64,000 bases of DNA from assembly GCF_029168945.1 (NCBI RefSeq), contig NC_083610.1:78359580-78423579 (forward strand), in the 5' to 3' direction. This DNA is from Cannabis sativa (Eukaryota; Streptophyta; Magnoliopsida; Rosales; Cannabaceae). Position 1 is the first letter of the stretch. Each line of letters starts with the position of its first letter. This document shows, piece by piece, positions 43,693-55,076 of the stretch. The notes beneath the pieces were generated by a model, which saw nothing but the letters and a program-made list of their open reading frames with translations, was not told the origin of the DNA and did not search any database. Position numbers and translations under genes: made by a program.

Positions 43693-46026
43693 CTTAAAAA
43701 GGAATCTGTGTTTGAGATTGGGTGTAGGTGTTTAATTAATAATATAGGTTGCAGTGCTTATGCATTCCCCTAATAAGGTAATGGAACATGTGACTGAAAT
43801 AAGATGGCTTGAGCAACATTCAACAAATGTTGATATTTTCTCTCAATAACAACATTCTGTTGAGGCCTTTGCACACAAGAATGGTAGTGAATAATACCTA
43901 ATGAAGAAAAAAAACTCAGGAAATTGAAGCTCTTTGGCATTGTTAGATCTGATTCCTTTTATCAAAGAGTTGTATTGAGTTTTGACTAGTTGAATAAAGG
44001 CTGGAACAACAGTTTGAGCATACGATTTGTTCTTTATGAGATTGATCCAGGTGTACCTAGAGCAATCATCAACAATAGTGATGAAGTATCTATAGCTTTC
44101 AACAATTTGAGTGTTATATGGTCCCCAAATATCAATGTGAATGAGATCAAAACAATGCTTGAAAACATTATGATTGGAAATGAAAGGTAATTTTCTTTGT
44201 TTTGCAAGATGACAAATGGAACAATAAAAATCAGAATTATGTGAATATTGAAATTGTAAAGCTTTATTCAGTGTGATTTTTTACACAAGAAGCATGGCCA
44301 AGCCTATAATGCCACAATGTGTCATTACTGATTTTAGAATTAAAAATAGAACAAACAACAGGAAAATTATTTTTAGACAGGCAATACAAGTTGCAAATTC
44401 TTTCACCCATCCCAATCACTTGATTCTTGGTGATATCTTGGATGACACATTTGTTAGGAAGAAATATAAAAGAGTAATTAGCTGAATCAGATAGGGCACA
44501 AGCTGAGATCAAATTATGCTTAAACTCAAGAACACAAAGCACATTTGTATGAGTTATGTTTAGCAATTTGACAGTGCCAATAAAAGATATCTTAACGTTG
44601 GTTACATTTGGCAACTTAACATGTGTCAATTTAGTGTCTTTTTGGATAGAATAAAACCAAGTAGGATTAGAACATACATGGTGTGTAGCATCAGTATCAA
44701 CAATCTATCTAGATTTAGAGATGAAATACACATTGCCAGAAATGTTTGACACAATAGGTTGATCAGGTTGTTGAGATTGCTGTGATTGCTGAGAGCTTTC
44801 ATACATTTTCCATGTTAGCATAGACATAAGCTTCTACATTGCATAGCCAAGTTTTGCTCTTAAGTCATGCTTTCATTAGCATCATTTCTTGTTGTGAAGT
44901 TAGTTGATGATCGTTCTTGCTAGTATCATGGTTTAAGATTTTCTCTTGGAAGTCTTACAAATAATCGATGGCCAAGAGAATAGCCATGAATTCTATAACA
45001 CTTGGTAATGATATGTCCAGGGATTTCACAATGTGAACAAACAGGTCGATTGTCAAAACGATTGTATCTATTGTCAGATCTATGATTAGTATGATTGTTA
45101 CTTCGATTGCCTTGTGCACTTCCAACAAATTGACCTAGATTTTTAATAGTAGATTTTGAAGCTTCACCTTGAGGAATAAAGATTCCTTTTTGTTTTTTTT
45201 TCTTAAATTATACAAGCATAAGCCTTATTCACATTTGGAAGTGGATTTTGAAGTAAGAACTGAGATCTGGCACTAAGATAGGACTCATTTAGACCAATAA
45301 GGAACTCAAGAACTTTGTCCTCATCTTGATACTCCTGTATGATCTTCATAGCTCAACAAGTGCATACAAGTTGTGGCCTATGTTCCTGTAACAATTCCCA
45401 TAATCCTTTGAGTTAAGTGTAGTACGAAGTGACATCACTCGATCATTGTGTCAAATTCTACATCGATCTTTTTACTTCAAAAATTCTAAGAGCATTTCTC
45501 TAATGAAATCTCTCTTCTAATTCAGACCAGATCTGAGAAGCATCTTCCACATACATAACACTGTCACCTATCATTCCACATACATAACACTGTCACCTAT
45601 CAAATGTGATACAGAGTTTAGAATCGATATCCAAGAAATAACCAAACTATTACATTTGATCCATGCATCATAGTCTTCATCATCTTCATCTGGAGTTAGA
45701 AGCTTTCTATTTATGAAGTTGATTTTGTTTCTTGCCAACAGTGCCACCATCATCGACCTCTTCCAAAAACTATAGTTATCTGCACCGGTAAGAATCTTCG
45801 GAACCAGAGATGAAGAAGCATTATCTGCATTCGAGATATAATAAGGACTGTGTGGATCGATCGTAAGAAATCTGTTGCTTTCATTAAGAGCTGCAAACTG
45901 ATTCGAATCTTTAGCACCTTTGTTACCATTATTACGAGTTTGAGTTTCTCCTCCTCGTGTCATACCATAACAGAGTATGAGAATATTGAGATGAACAAGA
46001 AGAAGAAGTAGAAGCAAGAAGCTCAT
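43693..46026 (-). pseudogene. Ty1/copia gag-pol remnant, minus strand
   Basis: Read on the minus strand: gag from ATG 45982 (MTRGGETQTRNN) with SSSLVPKILTGADNYSFWKR and RSMMVALLARNKINFI; a zinc-knuckle region near 45030 (HCEIPGHIITKCY-like); GAG-pre-integrase (LWHYRLGHAS, near 44300); and the start of the integrase core (YRYFITIVDDCSRYTW near 44080, RSDNAKEL near 43930). Numerous frameshifts. It stops at 43693 where the large LTR begins, so reverse transcriptase and RNase H are missing here. Not functional. Confidence 0.85.
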
Positions 46027-46035
46027 TAATCAAGT

Positions 46036-46048
46036 GGCTCTGATACCA
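46036..46048 (-). other. Primer-binding site of the minus-strand copia element
   Basis: GGCTCTGATACCA on the + strand is the exact complement of the tRNA-iMet primer-binding sequence TGGTATCAGAGCC and sits between the gag leader and the LTR. Confidence 0.9.
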
Positions 46049-46261
46049 TATTAATTTTAGGAAGAAGAGAGAATAAGGAAAGTTCAGAAAGAGAGAAATA
46101 AACTAAATGTTAAAGAATTTCATTAACTGAGAAACATAACAATACAATGCTCCTATATACAGCTCGACTAACAAGCTAACAATTATCTAACAATGTTAAC
46201 TAACTCACAACAATTTTCTAAGAGACACTCTAACTTACTAATTATCTTGATAATTATAACA
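46049..46261 (-). mobile_element. 5' LTR of the minus-strand copia element (~213 bp)
   Basis: It extends from TATTAATTTTAGG next to the primer-binding site to ATTATAACA at 46261. On the minus strand it opens TGTTATAAT and has CTGTATATAGGAGC as a likely TATA region near 46155. Its inner end has lost the expected CA. The outer edge is inferred from the TG opening and is not confirmed by a second LTR. Confidence 0.65.
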
Positions 46262-46423
46262 TCAAATCATTTACTTAGACAAATATTGCTCATTTTTTGC
46301 TTTTTTTTTTTTAAAAAAGATTTATGTATATTTTTAATTTTAATAATAAATCCAATAATACAATTTAATTAATCATTTGTTTTAAGAAACCGGTATCGTA
46401 GTAATCCCATTATTACTTAATAG

Positions 46424-46431
46424 TATAAATA
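46424..46431 (+). promoter_or_regulatory. TATA box of the PHD-finger gene
   Basis: TATAAATA in the context AATAGTATAAATACGAG. The first coding ATG is 659 bases further on, so a 5'-UTR intron is likely; CTGAG/GTTCGT (about 46620) and CTTTTAG/GTAG (about 46998) are plausible splice sites. Confidence 0.55.
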
Positions 46432-47089
46432 CGAGAAAAGAAAGAAGAGGAAAACATAATCAGCGGAAAGAAAAGAAACGCTTCAGTTGAGAGACACTCT
46501 TTTCAAAATTCCAAGGCACTCGTCGTGACTCGTGTTCGGTTCGAGTCTTCTCTCCAATACCATTTCCGAAGAAGAACGTTTCTGTAGGGTTCAAGATTTT
46601 GATCAATCGTCTTTTCTGAGGTTCGTTTCTTTGTCAAATCAATGTAGATCTTGTTTGGTATATCTCTTGTTTGGTTTACCGGGAAGTGTAATACGAATTT
46701 CATAAAAAGCTAACTAAATTGTTGTCTTTATTCTCTTTTATGTCCGAAACAAGGGTCAGATATCTTTTTATCTTGCTCTAACTTGAATTTCTGTTCGTTT
46801 TATTACCTACCTAGGCTTTAGGTAACAATTTTGGATATTGAATTTCCTCGTGTTTCTTGGGGTCTTTACTGTATTGCTTACGAAGTTCAAATTGAATGAA
46901 TTTGTTTGCAGCTGTTTCGGTATTGACTTCATTTGCTTTTTTTTTTTTTGGTACTCGTGTTGTTAATTAAACTCACGGGAATTTATGAACTTTTAGGTAG
47001 ATAGGTGATAGCGGTTCGAAACCCTTGTTTGTTGTTGCAAATTGGGCGGAATTAGGGGTTCATTTTTTGCTTTCTTGGGTTTCTTTGAG

Positions 47090-50000
47090 ATGGGTGGCGA
47101 CGAAGGAACAAGCAACGGTGACGGTACGGAGTGCCTAGAGGGGCTGCAAAATGAAGTAGTTAATAATGGGAATGGAACAACGGGCGTTGCAGGATTGAGC
47201 TCTGGGAAAAGGGAGGTACTTCTGACTTACAAGAGGCGGAAGCATATGAAATCTTGTTCCGAGAGCAAATTACTGGATGATGGCAAAGCGAATGCAAAGA
47301 CTGCAAGTCCACTGCCACTGGGGCAACAGGTTTTGCTCTTTCTTCTTGTTTGTTCTTGGTAATTTATTCATTTACAAAGAGTCCGTTTTCTTTACTGGCT
47401 TTTTTTGTCATATATACGTATATTAATATCATAGAAATATAAATCCGCAAATCTTGTTCCAATAATCAATATCGAAATCTTCTTTGAATCTATTTTCTCA
47501 GACTGCTTTAGGGGATTTACTTAGGGCTGTGTTTGCTAACCCGTATTGGACTTACATGAAAATGGAGATATGGGAAATATTTTTCTTTCTTGTCCCTTGC
47601 GTTGTTCATTTGCCAATTTAGATATGCGTTTAGGGATTACCTCACATAGTTTGTGAATTAGTGAAATTGAGAAAAGATTGCTCAATTTTCATTTTATTCT
47701 TTTTCATTACCATATAAATATTTTTCCTTTACCAATTTTTTATTTTTAACTTTTAATTGCGTATTGATGTTTAGAATATCGGTTAAAAATTTAGTTGTTC
47801 TGTAAGAAAAACCTGAGCCATTATTTATTTATTTATTCCAGTTCGTAAAAGAACAAGAAGGCATTAGCATGGAAACTACTTGTCAGCATAAGCGAACTCA
47901 CTTCTGCATGGATGGTTTGAAGAATTGTTCACAGAAGCCTTGGAAAATTGTTTTGGAAGGTATGTTTCAGTCTTTACGTGATAGTGAAGGTGGTCTGAAA
48001 GGATGCATTCGAGATGCACTGGAATTCTGTCCAGATACTAATCATGTAGCAAGAACTAAGGTTTGTGCCTTAACTAGAGTTAGTGATTGTGACTCTTAGT
48101 ATTTTCTTTGAAATCTGTAGTTTTATTTTGACTCTCCTTGAATTTTAATGTTTTTGTTTCTTTATGATTTCACAGCAGTATGATCATCACGTTGATAAAA
48201 GGCAGAGGTACAGTTCACCATCAGACTGTCTCGTGAAGGGATTTCAGAAAGAAGCTAGTGGTCAAGTGGGTGCTGTATCCAATGGGCAGAGGTGCACTTC
48301 ACTAACAGACAGTCTTTTAAAAGGATTTCAGAAAGAAGCTAGTGGGCAAGTGGGTGCTGTATCCAATGGGCATTTGGATAGCTTAAATCATCAGTCAGTC
48401 TCTGAGATCTGTCATCGTACTTTTTTTGATGTTGTAACATCGGAAAAGTTTACCTCACTTTGCAAGCTTATGTTAGATCATTTCCATGAAATGAAGATCG
48501 ACAGTTTTCTTGACTATACACTTATAAACTCAAGGATAGAAACTGGAGCCTATAACCAATCTCCTTTGCTTTTCCTTTCAGATATTCAACAGGCAAGTTG
48601 GGGTAACACTATGTCTTGTTTTTTCTTTTCATGTCATGATCCAAATTCTAAAAGTTCTGTCTCTCTGTTGTTTGTTTTCTTTTGCTTTACTCTTACATAA
48701 TAGATTTACATCAATTCTGAACCTGTCTGTTATGTTTAAGGAAATGATAGTTGAAAGTTAAAGGACTTTTTTTTTTCTCTTAATGGATTGTTTTCATTGT
48801 TTTATTATTATTTGTTCTCGTGATGTTTCTTGCATTTGTTTGTTGTAGTCTTTAGTATTAGTACTCCTGTGTCTTTTGTTCTGCATATGAACTATTTGAA
48901 AATTACAAGGTCACTTTATGCAGTTTAGAGCTGAATGTGCTGGTTAAAGTTGGTTGAAAGGCATTGTCGACACGGTTTCATACTTTTTTCCTTTTTCCTA
49001 TTATACATCGGCTAAATTATTGATCCTTTCCAGTGAAAATCAAGGATAATTATCTTTGTGTGGTACTGAGTAGAATTTTCATTGTGGGGGCTTACCCTTG
49101 TGTGCTTTTATATATTTCCAGGGTTGGGGAAAGCTTGAAGAAGTTGGTGCTGAGATGATTTCTCTTGCAAAAAGCCTATCTGATTTTTCGATCTCTTGCT
49201 ATAATAAGCAGGTAAGACAATTCAGTTGAGGATATTGCTATGTTTGTTACTCTTAATGTCTAGGTTTTGTACCTTTTCCTATCTTCAATCAGTTATTATA
49301 ATAACATTTCTTAGTTTGTTAGTAAAATTTCTGCCAGATGGGGTTTTAATTCACAGCACATTTGAAAACATTGACAATTAAAATCTGGGAAAACGTTTAA
49401 ATGGATGACTGGTGTTGTCATGGTTGTGCTGTTAATTGTTGATCTGAAGCTGTATTTATCTCTTTTTTAACAAAATATAAAATGACAATATACAAGTAAA
49501 GGTAGAAATAAATTCTACAGCTCAGAATTATATTTAAATAAAAAATGAAATTCTACTCTTTCAACCAATAAGAAGGAGATTTCTTTGAAGTCTCATTTGT
49601 CTTATGCTTGCCTTTCAGATACTGTTGACCAAAAATCCTGAGTTTTATTTTCTGCATTTTCTTCTTGTATTATGATAGGTTGTGTGCTATAAGAAACCTT
49701 AAAACTAGAAAAAAAAAATTCCAGTATTCTTTGACAGTTGTGAGAAGTCATGGTAAGATAAGAGTCAGTTGTTTAAGAATTTTGAAACCTTTTATACTTG
49801 TTTCTACAATTCTCAGTACATCATATTCATCTTGATTATTATGTTATTATTTATTTATTTAATGAGTGTTTACCATGGTTCTTCAAGCAGTCCTGCCACT
49901 GGGAACCTAACTCTCACACTAAGGTGGTTCAGAGAGAGGACTGCCGTAAATACAGAATTTGCCCTTGTAGACAATGTGGAGACAAAGCAGATGGGAGGAC

Positions 50001-50793
50001 CTGCCTTGTTTGTGATTCATGTGAGGAGATGTATCACATATCCTGCATTAAACCAGCAGTTGAAGAGATTCCCCCGAAAAGTTGGTATTGTGCCACTTGT
50101 GCTACCTGCGGAATTCGTTCACAGCATGAGAAATGTGTGGTGTGCGAGAAAATTAAGGAGACTGTGGTCAAGGGTGTTGGCAATGGAAGTTCCTGTACAA
50201 ATGAAGCCACACTTGAAGGTGATGATTCAAACTGTGTTACAGATGAAGAGAGAACCATGGAAAAGAGGAAAAGGGTAGAGCACTGTAAGATTTGTAATGG
50301 TGCGATACGAGAAGGTGACAACATAAAGATATGTGTCCATTCATTCTGCCCCTGCAAACTCTATCATGCAAGGTGCCTGACAAAGAAGCAGCTGAAATCA
50401 TATAGTACTACTGGTTGGTACTGCCCTTCTTGCTTGTGCAGAACTTGTCTTACTGATAGAGATGATGAAAAGATCATCTTATGTGATGGCTGTGATTATG
50501 CGTTCCATCTCTACTGTCTGCAACCAAAACTGACTAGTTTTCCAGAGGGGAAGTGGTTTTGCAATTCTTGTAATGTGAAATTGCAAACAATAAGGACAGC
50601 GAAAAGGGCATATGAGAGTTCTTCAAACAAACAGATGGTGCAAGGCCATCCAAGAACAGTGACATTTGGAAGCCGTGGAAAGTTGAAACGTAAAGGAAAC
50701 ATGGGATCAGATAAGAGTGGAGGAGGAATGGAGATGCTATTAAGTGCAGTCAATACACTTCACAGCTATGAAACAGATATGGCTGGCATTTAG
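47090..50793 (+). CDS. Triple PHD-finger nuclear protein (EHD3-like)
   Basis: Probably a nuclear chromatin reader or transcriptional regulator; rice EHD3, which it resembles, promotes flowering. Five coding exons: 47090-47329, 47842-48060, 48176-48592, 49122-49211, 49891-50793, all in phase 0, giving 622 aa. The third intron has a GC donor (CAG/GCAAGT); the nearest GT donor would cause a stop in the next exon. Zinc-binding Cys/His clusters form PHD1 (about 346-392, CRQCGDKADGR, CDSCEEMYHISC), PHD2 (454-503, CKICNGAIREGDN) and PHD3 (503-549, CRTCLTDRDDEK, CDGCDYAFHLYC). A basic KRKR stretch lies near 446-451. Residues about 176-231 contain two 28-residue tandem copies (GFQKEASGQVGAVSNG). The ATG at 47090 is the first AUG in frame; the upstream open codons are leader. 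Specific function is inferred from the family only. Confidence 0.88.
48201..48368 (+). repeat. In-frame 84-bp tandem duplication in PHD-gene exon 3
   Basis: GGCAGAGGT starts at 48201 and 48285. The following 84 bases match closely, especially GGATTTCAGAAAGAAGCTAG and CAAGTGGGTGCTGTATCCAA. 84 bases equal 28 codons, so frame is kept. Confidence 0.95.
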
Positions 50794-52199
50794 GTAAAAA
50801 TTACTAGACACTGTTTCGGGTACAGGGGATACTCTAATTTCCAGTCTCATCAAGTAATGTCTCAGTCACTCTTTGTTTAGGCGTACATCCTTGTAGTAAT
50901 TTTCACTAGTTTCCCCTTGCCTCGTTCATTGGAGGGCTGATATTTTTGTAGGTTGTAAGCTGAGTTTGATTTGCCTTGACCTTTTTCTTTTTCATTTGTT
51001 TCTCGATACATGCATCTTAGGGAAGACTTTCTCTCCTTGTTGAAGTCAAAAGGGTATGAGAATCACTAATTCAGACTGATATCCAGTTTAATATGCATGT
51101 TTCCAATACTGTACCATACAAGTACATATATCTTTGTTTTCAACAGCTATCAGAAGCTAATGTGTTTTTTTTTTCCTTTTCCATTTTTTGTCAGTCAATC
51201 TTGTAAAATGCAGAAAAACCAGTTATTGAACAGCTTGCTGTTGATAATCAAATTTAAGGACATTTCTCTTTCTTCTATTCTTATGTCTCTTACATGATTG
51301 AAAGTGAAATCCTTATTTTCTTTTCTTAATTGACTATTAAGGTCCTTCACTTTTAGTAATGAATTTGTCTTTTTAATGTTGAACACTTTGAATGGAATTG
51401 GTTTTCTTCTTCTTCTTAAGTCTGAATCAGTGATTACTTAGCTAAATCTGGGCTTCCAATGACCTTTACATGTGAGGCCTATTACTTCTACGTGTATGAA
51501 TTTTGGTTTAGCTTTTAATTGGAGTGGTTCATAACGAGCGGAGGTCATTATATATTTACATTTCACGAGTTTATTATGTCAAAAGTGTAGCACATATAAC
51601 ATTTAGTGACACCTAAAATGTCATCACACCTAAACTGTGTAATTTAATTAAATATGAGAAAAATTCTCTTTTTCTTTTTTTTTTTTCTCAATTCTGTTGA
51701 TTTTAATTCTGTGCTGAGACTCTCCTACTAAATGAAAATCTGCAAACTCGTTCATACCCTAAATATTTTTGGTGACCTGAAGTTAGATTTTTTCATGTTT
51801 TTTGCTCACCAAATCTTCATAAATCTATTCCTTTATGTTTTTAGGTCTAATTTGGGCTAAAACCCATCAATGTCGACGTCGGAGACTCGGAAACAATGTT
51901 ATTGAGTTGAGTTTAATTTTTTGTACCCGTTCATACCTGAAATTTTTTGCTATATATAATTTGCTTTTACTAACCAACTTCATGAATCACTTTGGTATAA
52001 CTTTTGAAAAAGCTAAAAGCTCATTTTTTAAAAAGTTATGATAAAAAAGTATTGGAAACTTCTATAATTTTGTAGTCAATTTTTTTTTTCATAGTCATGT
52101 AAATTATAGTTATTTAAGGTATCCTGCAAAATTTTTAAAAATTCGAAAAAGTTTAACACGTCAAAAATTGTGTTCAAGCAGTACGTTGCAGCGTGACTA
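50794..52199. other. 3' flank of the PHD gene and intergenic DNA
   Basis: The first few hundred bases are probably the PHD-gene 3' untranslated region. Beyond that the sequence is A/T-rich without recognisable genes. The open frames at 51097-51297 and 51835-52041 have no support. Confidence 0.55.
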
Positions 52200-52805
52200 T
52201 GTTTTAATTTTTATTTTTGGTGGCAAAACCCCCTTATGTTTTAATTTTTATACACTTAACCCCCTTATCTTTTTTTTTGTGGCAAAACCCCCTTATGTTT
52301 TAATTTTTATACACTTAACCCCCTTATCTTTTTTTTGGTGGCAAAACCCCCTTATGTTTATTTTTCTTTGCAAATTTGACACGCCAGTTAAATATTACCG
52401 TTAAATATCAACTGCATGACCACTGTATACACCTTTGTATATGTAACGGTAAAACCTCGAAGTCGATACAGTAGTAATCCGGTTAATATTTAACGGTAAT
52501 ATTTAACTAAAACTTTAAATTTGCAAAGAAAAGTAAACTGAAGGGTTTTGCTACCAAAACAAAAGATAGAGGGGTTAAGTGTATAAAAATTAAAACATAA
52601 GGAGGTTTGGCCACAAAAAAAAAAATAAAAAAGATAAGGGGGTTAAGTGTATAAACATTAAAACATAAGGGGGTTTTGCCACCAAAAAAAAGATAAGGGG
52701 GTTAAGTGTATAAAAATTAAAACATAAGGGGGTTTTGCCACCAAAAAAAAAGATAAGGGGGTTAAGTGTATAAAAATTAAAACATAAGGGGGTTATGCCG
52801 CAAAT
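52200..52805. mobile_element. Foldback element with minisatellite arms
   Basis: The left arm holds three ~59-bp units beginning GGCAAAACCCCCTTATG at 52222, 52281 and 52340. The right arm holds four inverted units marked by GATAAGGGGGTTAAGTG-type sequence at 52565, 52633, 52692 and 52752. Inner sequences TTTGCAAATTT...TTAAATATTACCGTTAAATA (from 52367) and their complement (to about 52528) extend the dyad, leaving a loop of about 70-90 bases. The whole would fold into a long hairpin. No coding potential. Confidence 0.85.
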
Positions 52806-54416
52806 TGCTCTTTATTTTATACGCGTATAAAATAAACTATTTGAAAATTGTTTTCTATATTGTAAATTATTTTGAATTTCTTAAAATTGTGTAGGATATC
52901 TTAAATAACTATAACGTACATGAATATGAAAAAAAATTAGACTAATTTTTTTTTTCTGGATGCCAAAATAAGTAGAGGGTGTATCAGTACATCCTTTTTA
53001 AATGGTGCATTCTAGAATCACCCAAAAGTATTTTGTAAGTAGTTAGAAAATAATTTATTGAAAAATTTATGGAGAAACAATATCTAAAAGATGGTACAAC
53101 CTAACTTTTATAAAAAAAATTAATTAAAAGACTATAATAAATTATTATGTACCAAAAATATATTTAATTATTTATTATATATTACAAAAAATAAAAAAAA
53201 TATTTTTTTGAAGGAAAAAAGTATTTAAATTTCTTATTTTTTATTTTGTTTTAAAAAATATTTTATATTAATTTTATTTTTATTATTAATAAACTATATC
53301 AACTTAAAGTTTCTGTAATTTTTTTTACAAGTGACAAAAATATAATTTAAAAATATTATAAATTATTTTATCAAATGTATATAAATTTATACTACGGAAA
53401 AAAATAATTAAAAATGTATAGAAAATAAAATTTTATAAAACATAATTTTTTTTATATATATTTATGATTATAATATACTAGATTATGACATTATTATTAT
53501 AATAGAATTTTAACAACTTACATCAATTTTAAGCTTTTTTCCACAATTTTGCTACAACTATTTTTTCTCACAGTACAACTATAATTATTTTTTCCCACAA
53601 TACCTGTGCTAAACTGGCTTTTAATCTACACAATTCGTTGTGTTCTTGGGAAAACCCATAAATTTTGACATCAAAATAATGTTGTTTAAGTTGGGTTTTA
53701 GGACGGGTCCAATATATTAATGACCGAAACTTTTATAAATTAAAGTCAGATTTATTCTTGTTTATTAAGCTTTGAAACAAGATGAATCTCTTCCTATATC
53801 AATTTTGATTTAATCTGAGCAAGCAAATCTGTTCTTTGCCCTATAGCATGGTGTTTTTGATCGGGTTTCCATATAGGTACGGGCGACCCGAGTGCAGACA
53901 AACCGGGTCATATCGTTTTCCATGAGAAAATTTAAAAAAAATTCTAAAAATTAAGTTTTTGAATACATTTTTGGAATTTATGATTTTCTTAATTTATATG
54001 CTAATTGAGACAATAACTTTTTTTTTTAATTTTTCCATTTTAATTAAACGTATAATGTATTATCTTATATGTTATTTGGAAATTAATTAAAACGTGAAAA
54101 ATCTTTGACTTTGGTGTACATGATTTTATTGGCATGTAATAATTTTAATAATTGTGCAATTTCAAGAATGTTATGTAATTATATTTAATATTTTTACAAT
54201 TAAGTTTGTGTAATTATTATCTTAATTAACTAAATAAATAATTTATTATCTTATTTAGCTTAAATTTTTAATTAGTTATGATATTAAGTAAATTTATAGA
54301 ATAATTGCATTTAATTCATTTTCATATATGTTTACAGTAAAAACTCGTATATTAATGGCCAAAATTTTTGTGTAATTATTGAAAACTAAGAAGATAGATG
54401 ATTTTTTAAAAAAAAT
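52806..54416. other. A/T-rich intergenic DNA
   Basis: Simple A/T-rich sequence; no gene, repeat boundary or RNA signal that I can support. Confidence 0.6.
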
Positions 54417-54660
54417 TTGAAGAAAACTTGCATGATGGGTGAGTCTCTATTTATAGTGTATTGTGTTATCAACTTGTTAGCTAGTTACACAAAGTTTCCA
54501 ACTCCTTTGAAAGAGGGACTTGTCTCTTTTTATAGATTAGCTCTTATGGCTCAAGTTACAAGTGGTCTCCATAGAGACCATGTAGTACATGGTACGTTGG
54601 TCAGACCATACAAGTAAGAGTAGTGGGTGCAGAGTGCTATTGGTCGGATGGCAGAGGTCA
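54417..54660. other. Left part of an older sequence split by a MITE
   Basis: A moderately G/C-balanced stretch of unknown identity. It ends in AGAGGTCA (54653-54660), which recurs at 60659-60666; without the insertions it would continue directly into 60667. It may belong to a degenerate retroelement. The small open frame 54417-54617 has no recognisable product. Confidence 0.5.
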
Positions 54661-54670
54661 ACAGGGTTGA

Positions 54671-55076
54671 TGTTAAGTAATTGCTCTCTTCGAGACAGAG
54701 CTAATCTCCAAACTTGCTCAAGGCAATTTCATTCACAGCATAAAAAACAAAATAGAGTCATACAAGAAATTTATATAATCTCATTACAATCCTCAATAGC
54801 AAATTCGGTTACTCCTACTCAGCTTACTTTCTCTCCCTTCATCGCGCCCATAACAGAACAAAGTCTCTCAACCAGCTTGGCTTGATTCTCTTCCTCTTGC
54901 GGCTTGTTTCCCCCTTTTCAGCTTGGTCGATTTCACTGTTCACCTTCTCCTTCGAGCCTTCTGTGATGTGCTGAGCCGAAGCTTCTTCCCATTCTTTGAC
55001 TTGCTGTATAATGGCTTCTGGGTCCAATTGTATTGGGCTGATTGTTTGTGGGCTGTCAACTTGGGCTTTGCTATCA
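54671..55076 (-). mobile_element. 3' LTR of the Reina-type element (406 bp)
   Basis: It begins TGTTAAGTAATTGC on the + strand and ends GCTTTGCTATCA. It is the same length as, and by eye identical to, 59587-59992. The host bases GTTGA (54666-54670) precede it. On the minus strand its first 238 bases are also the last 78 codons and stop of the polyprotein. Confidence 0.97.
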
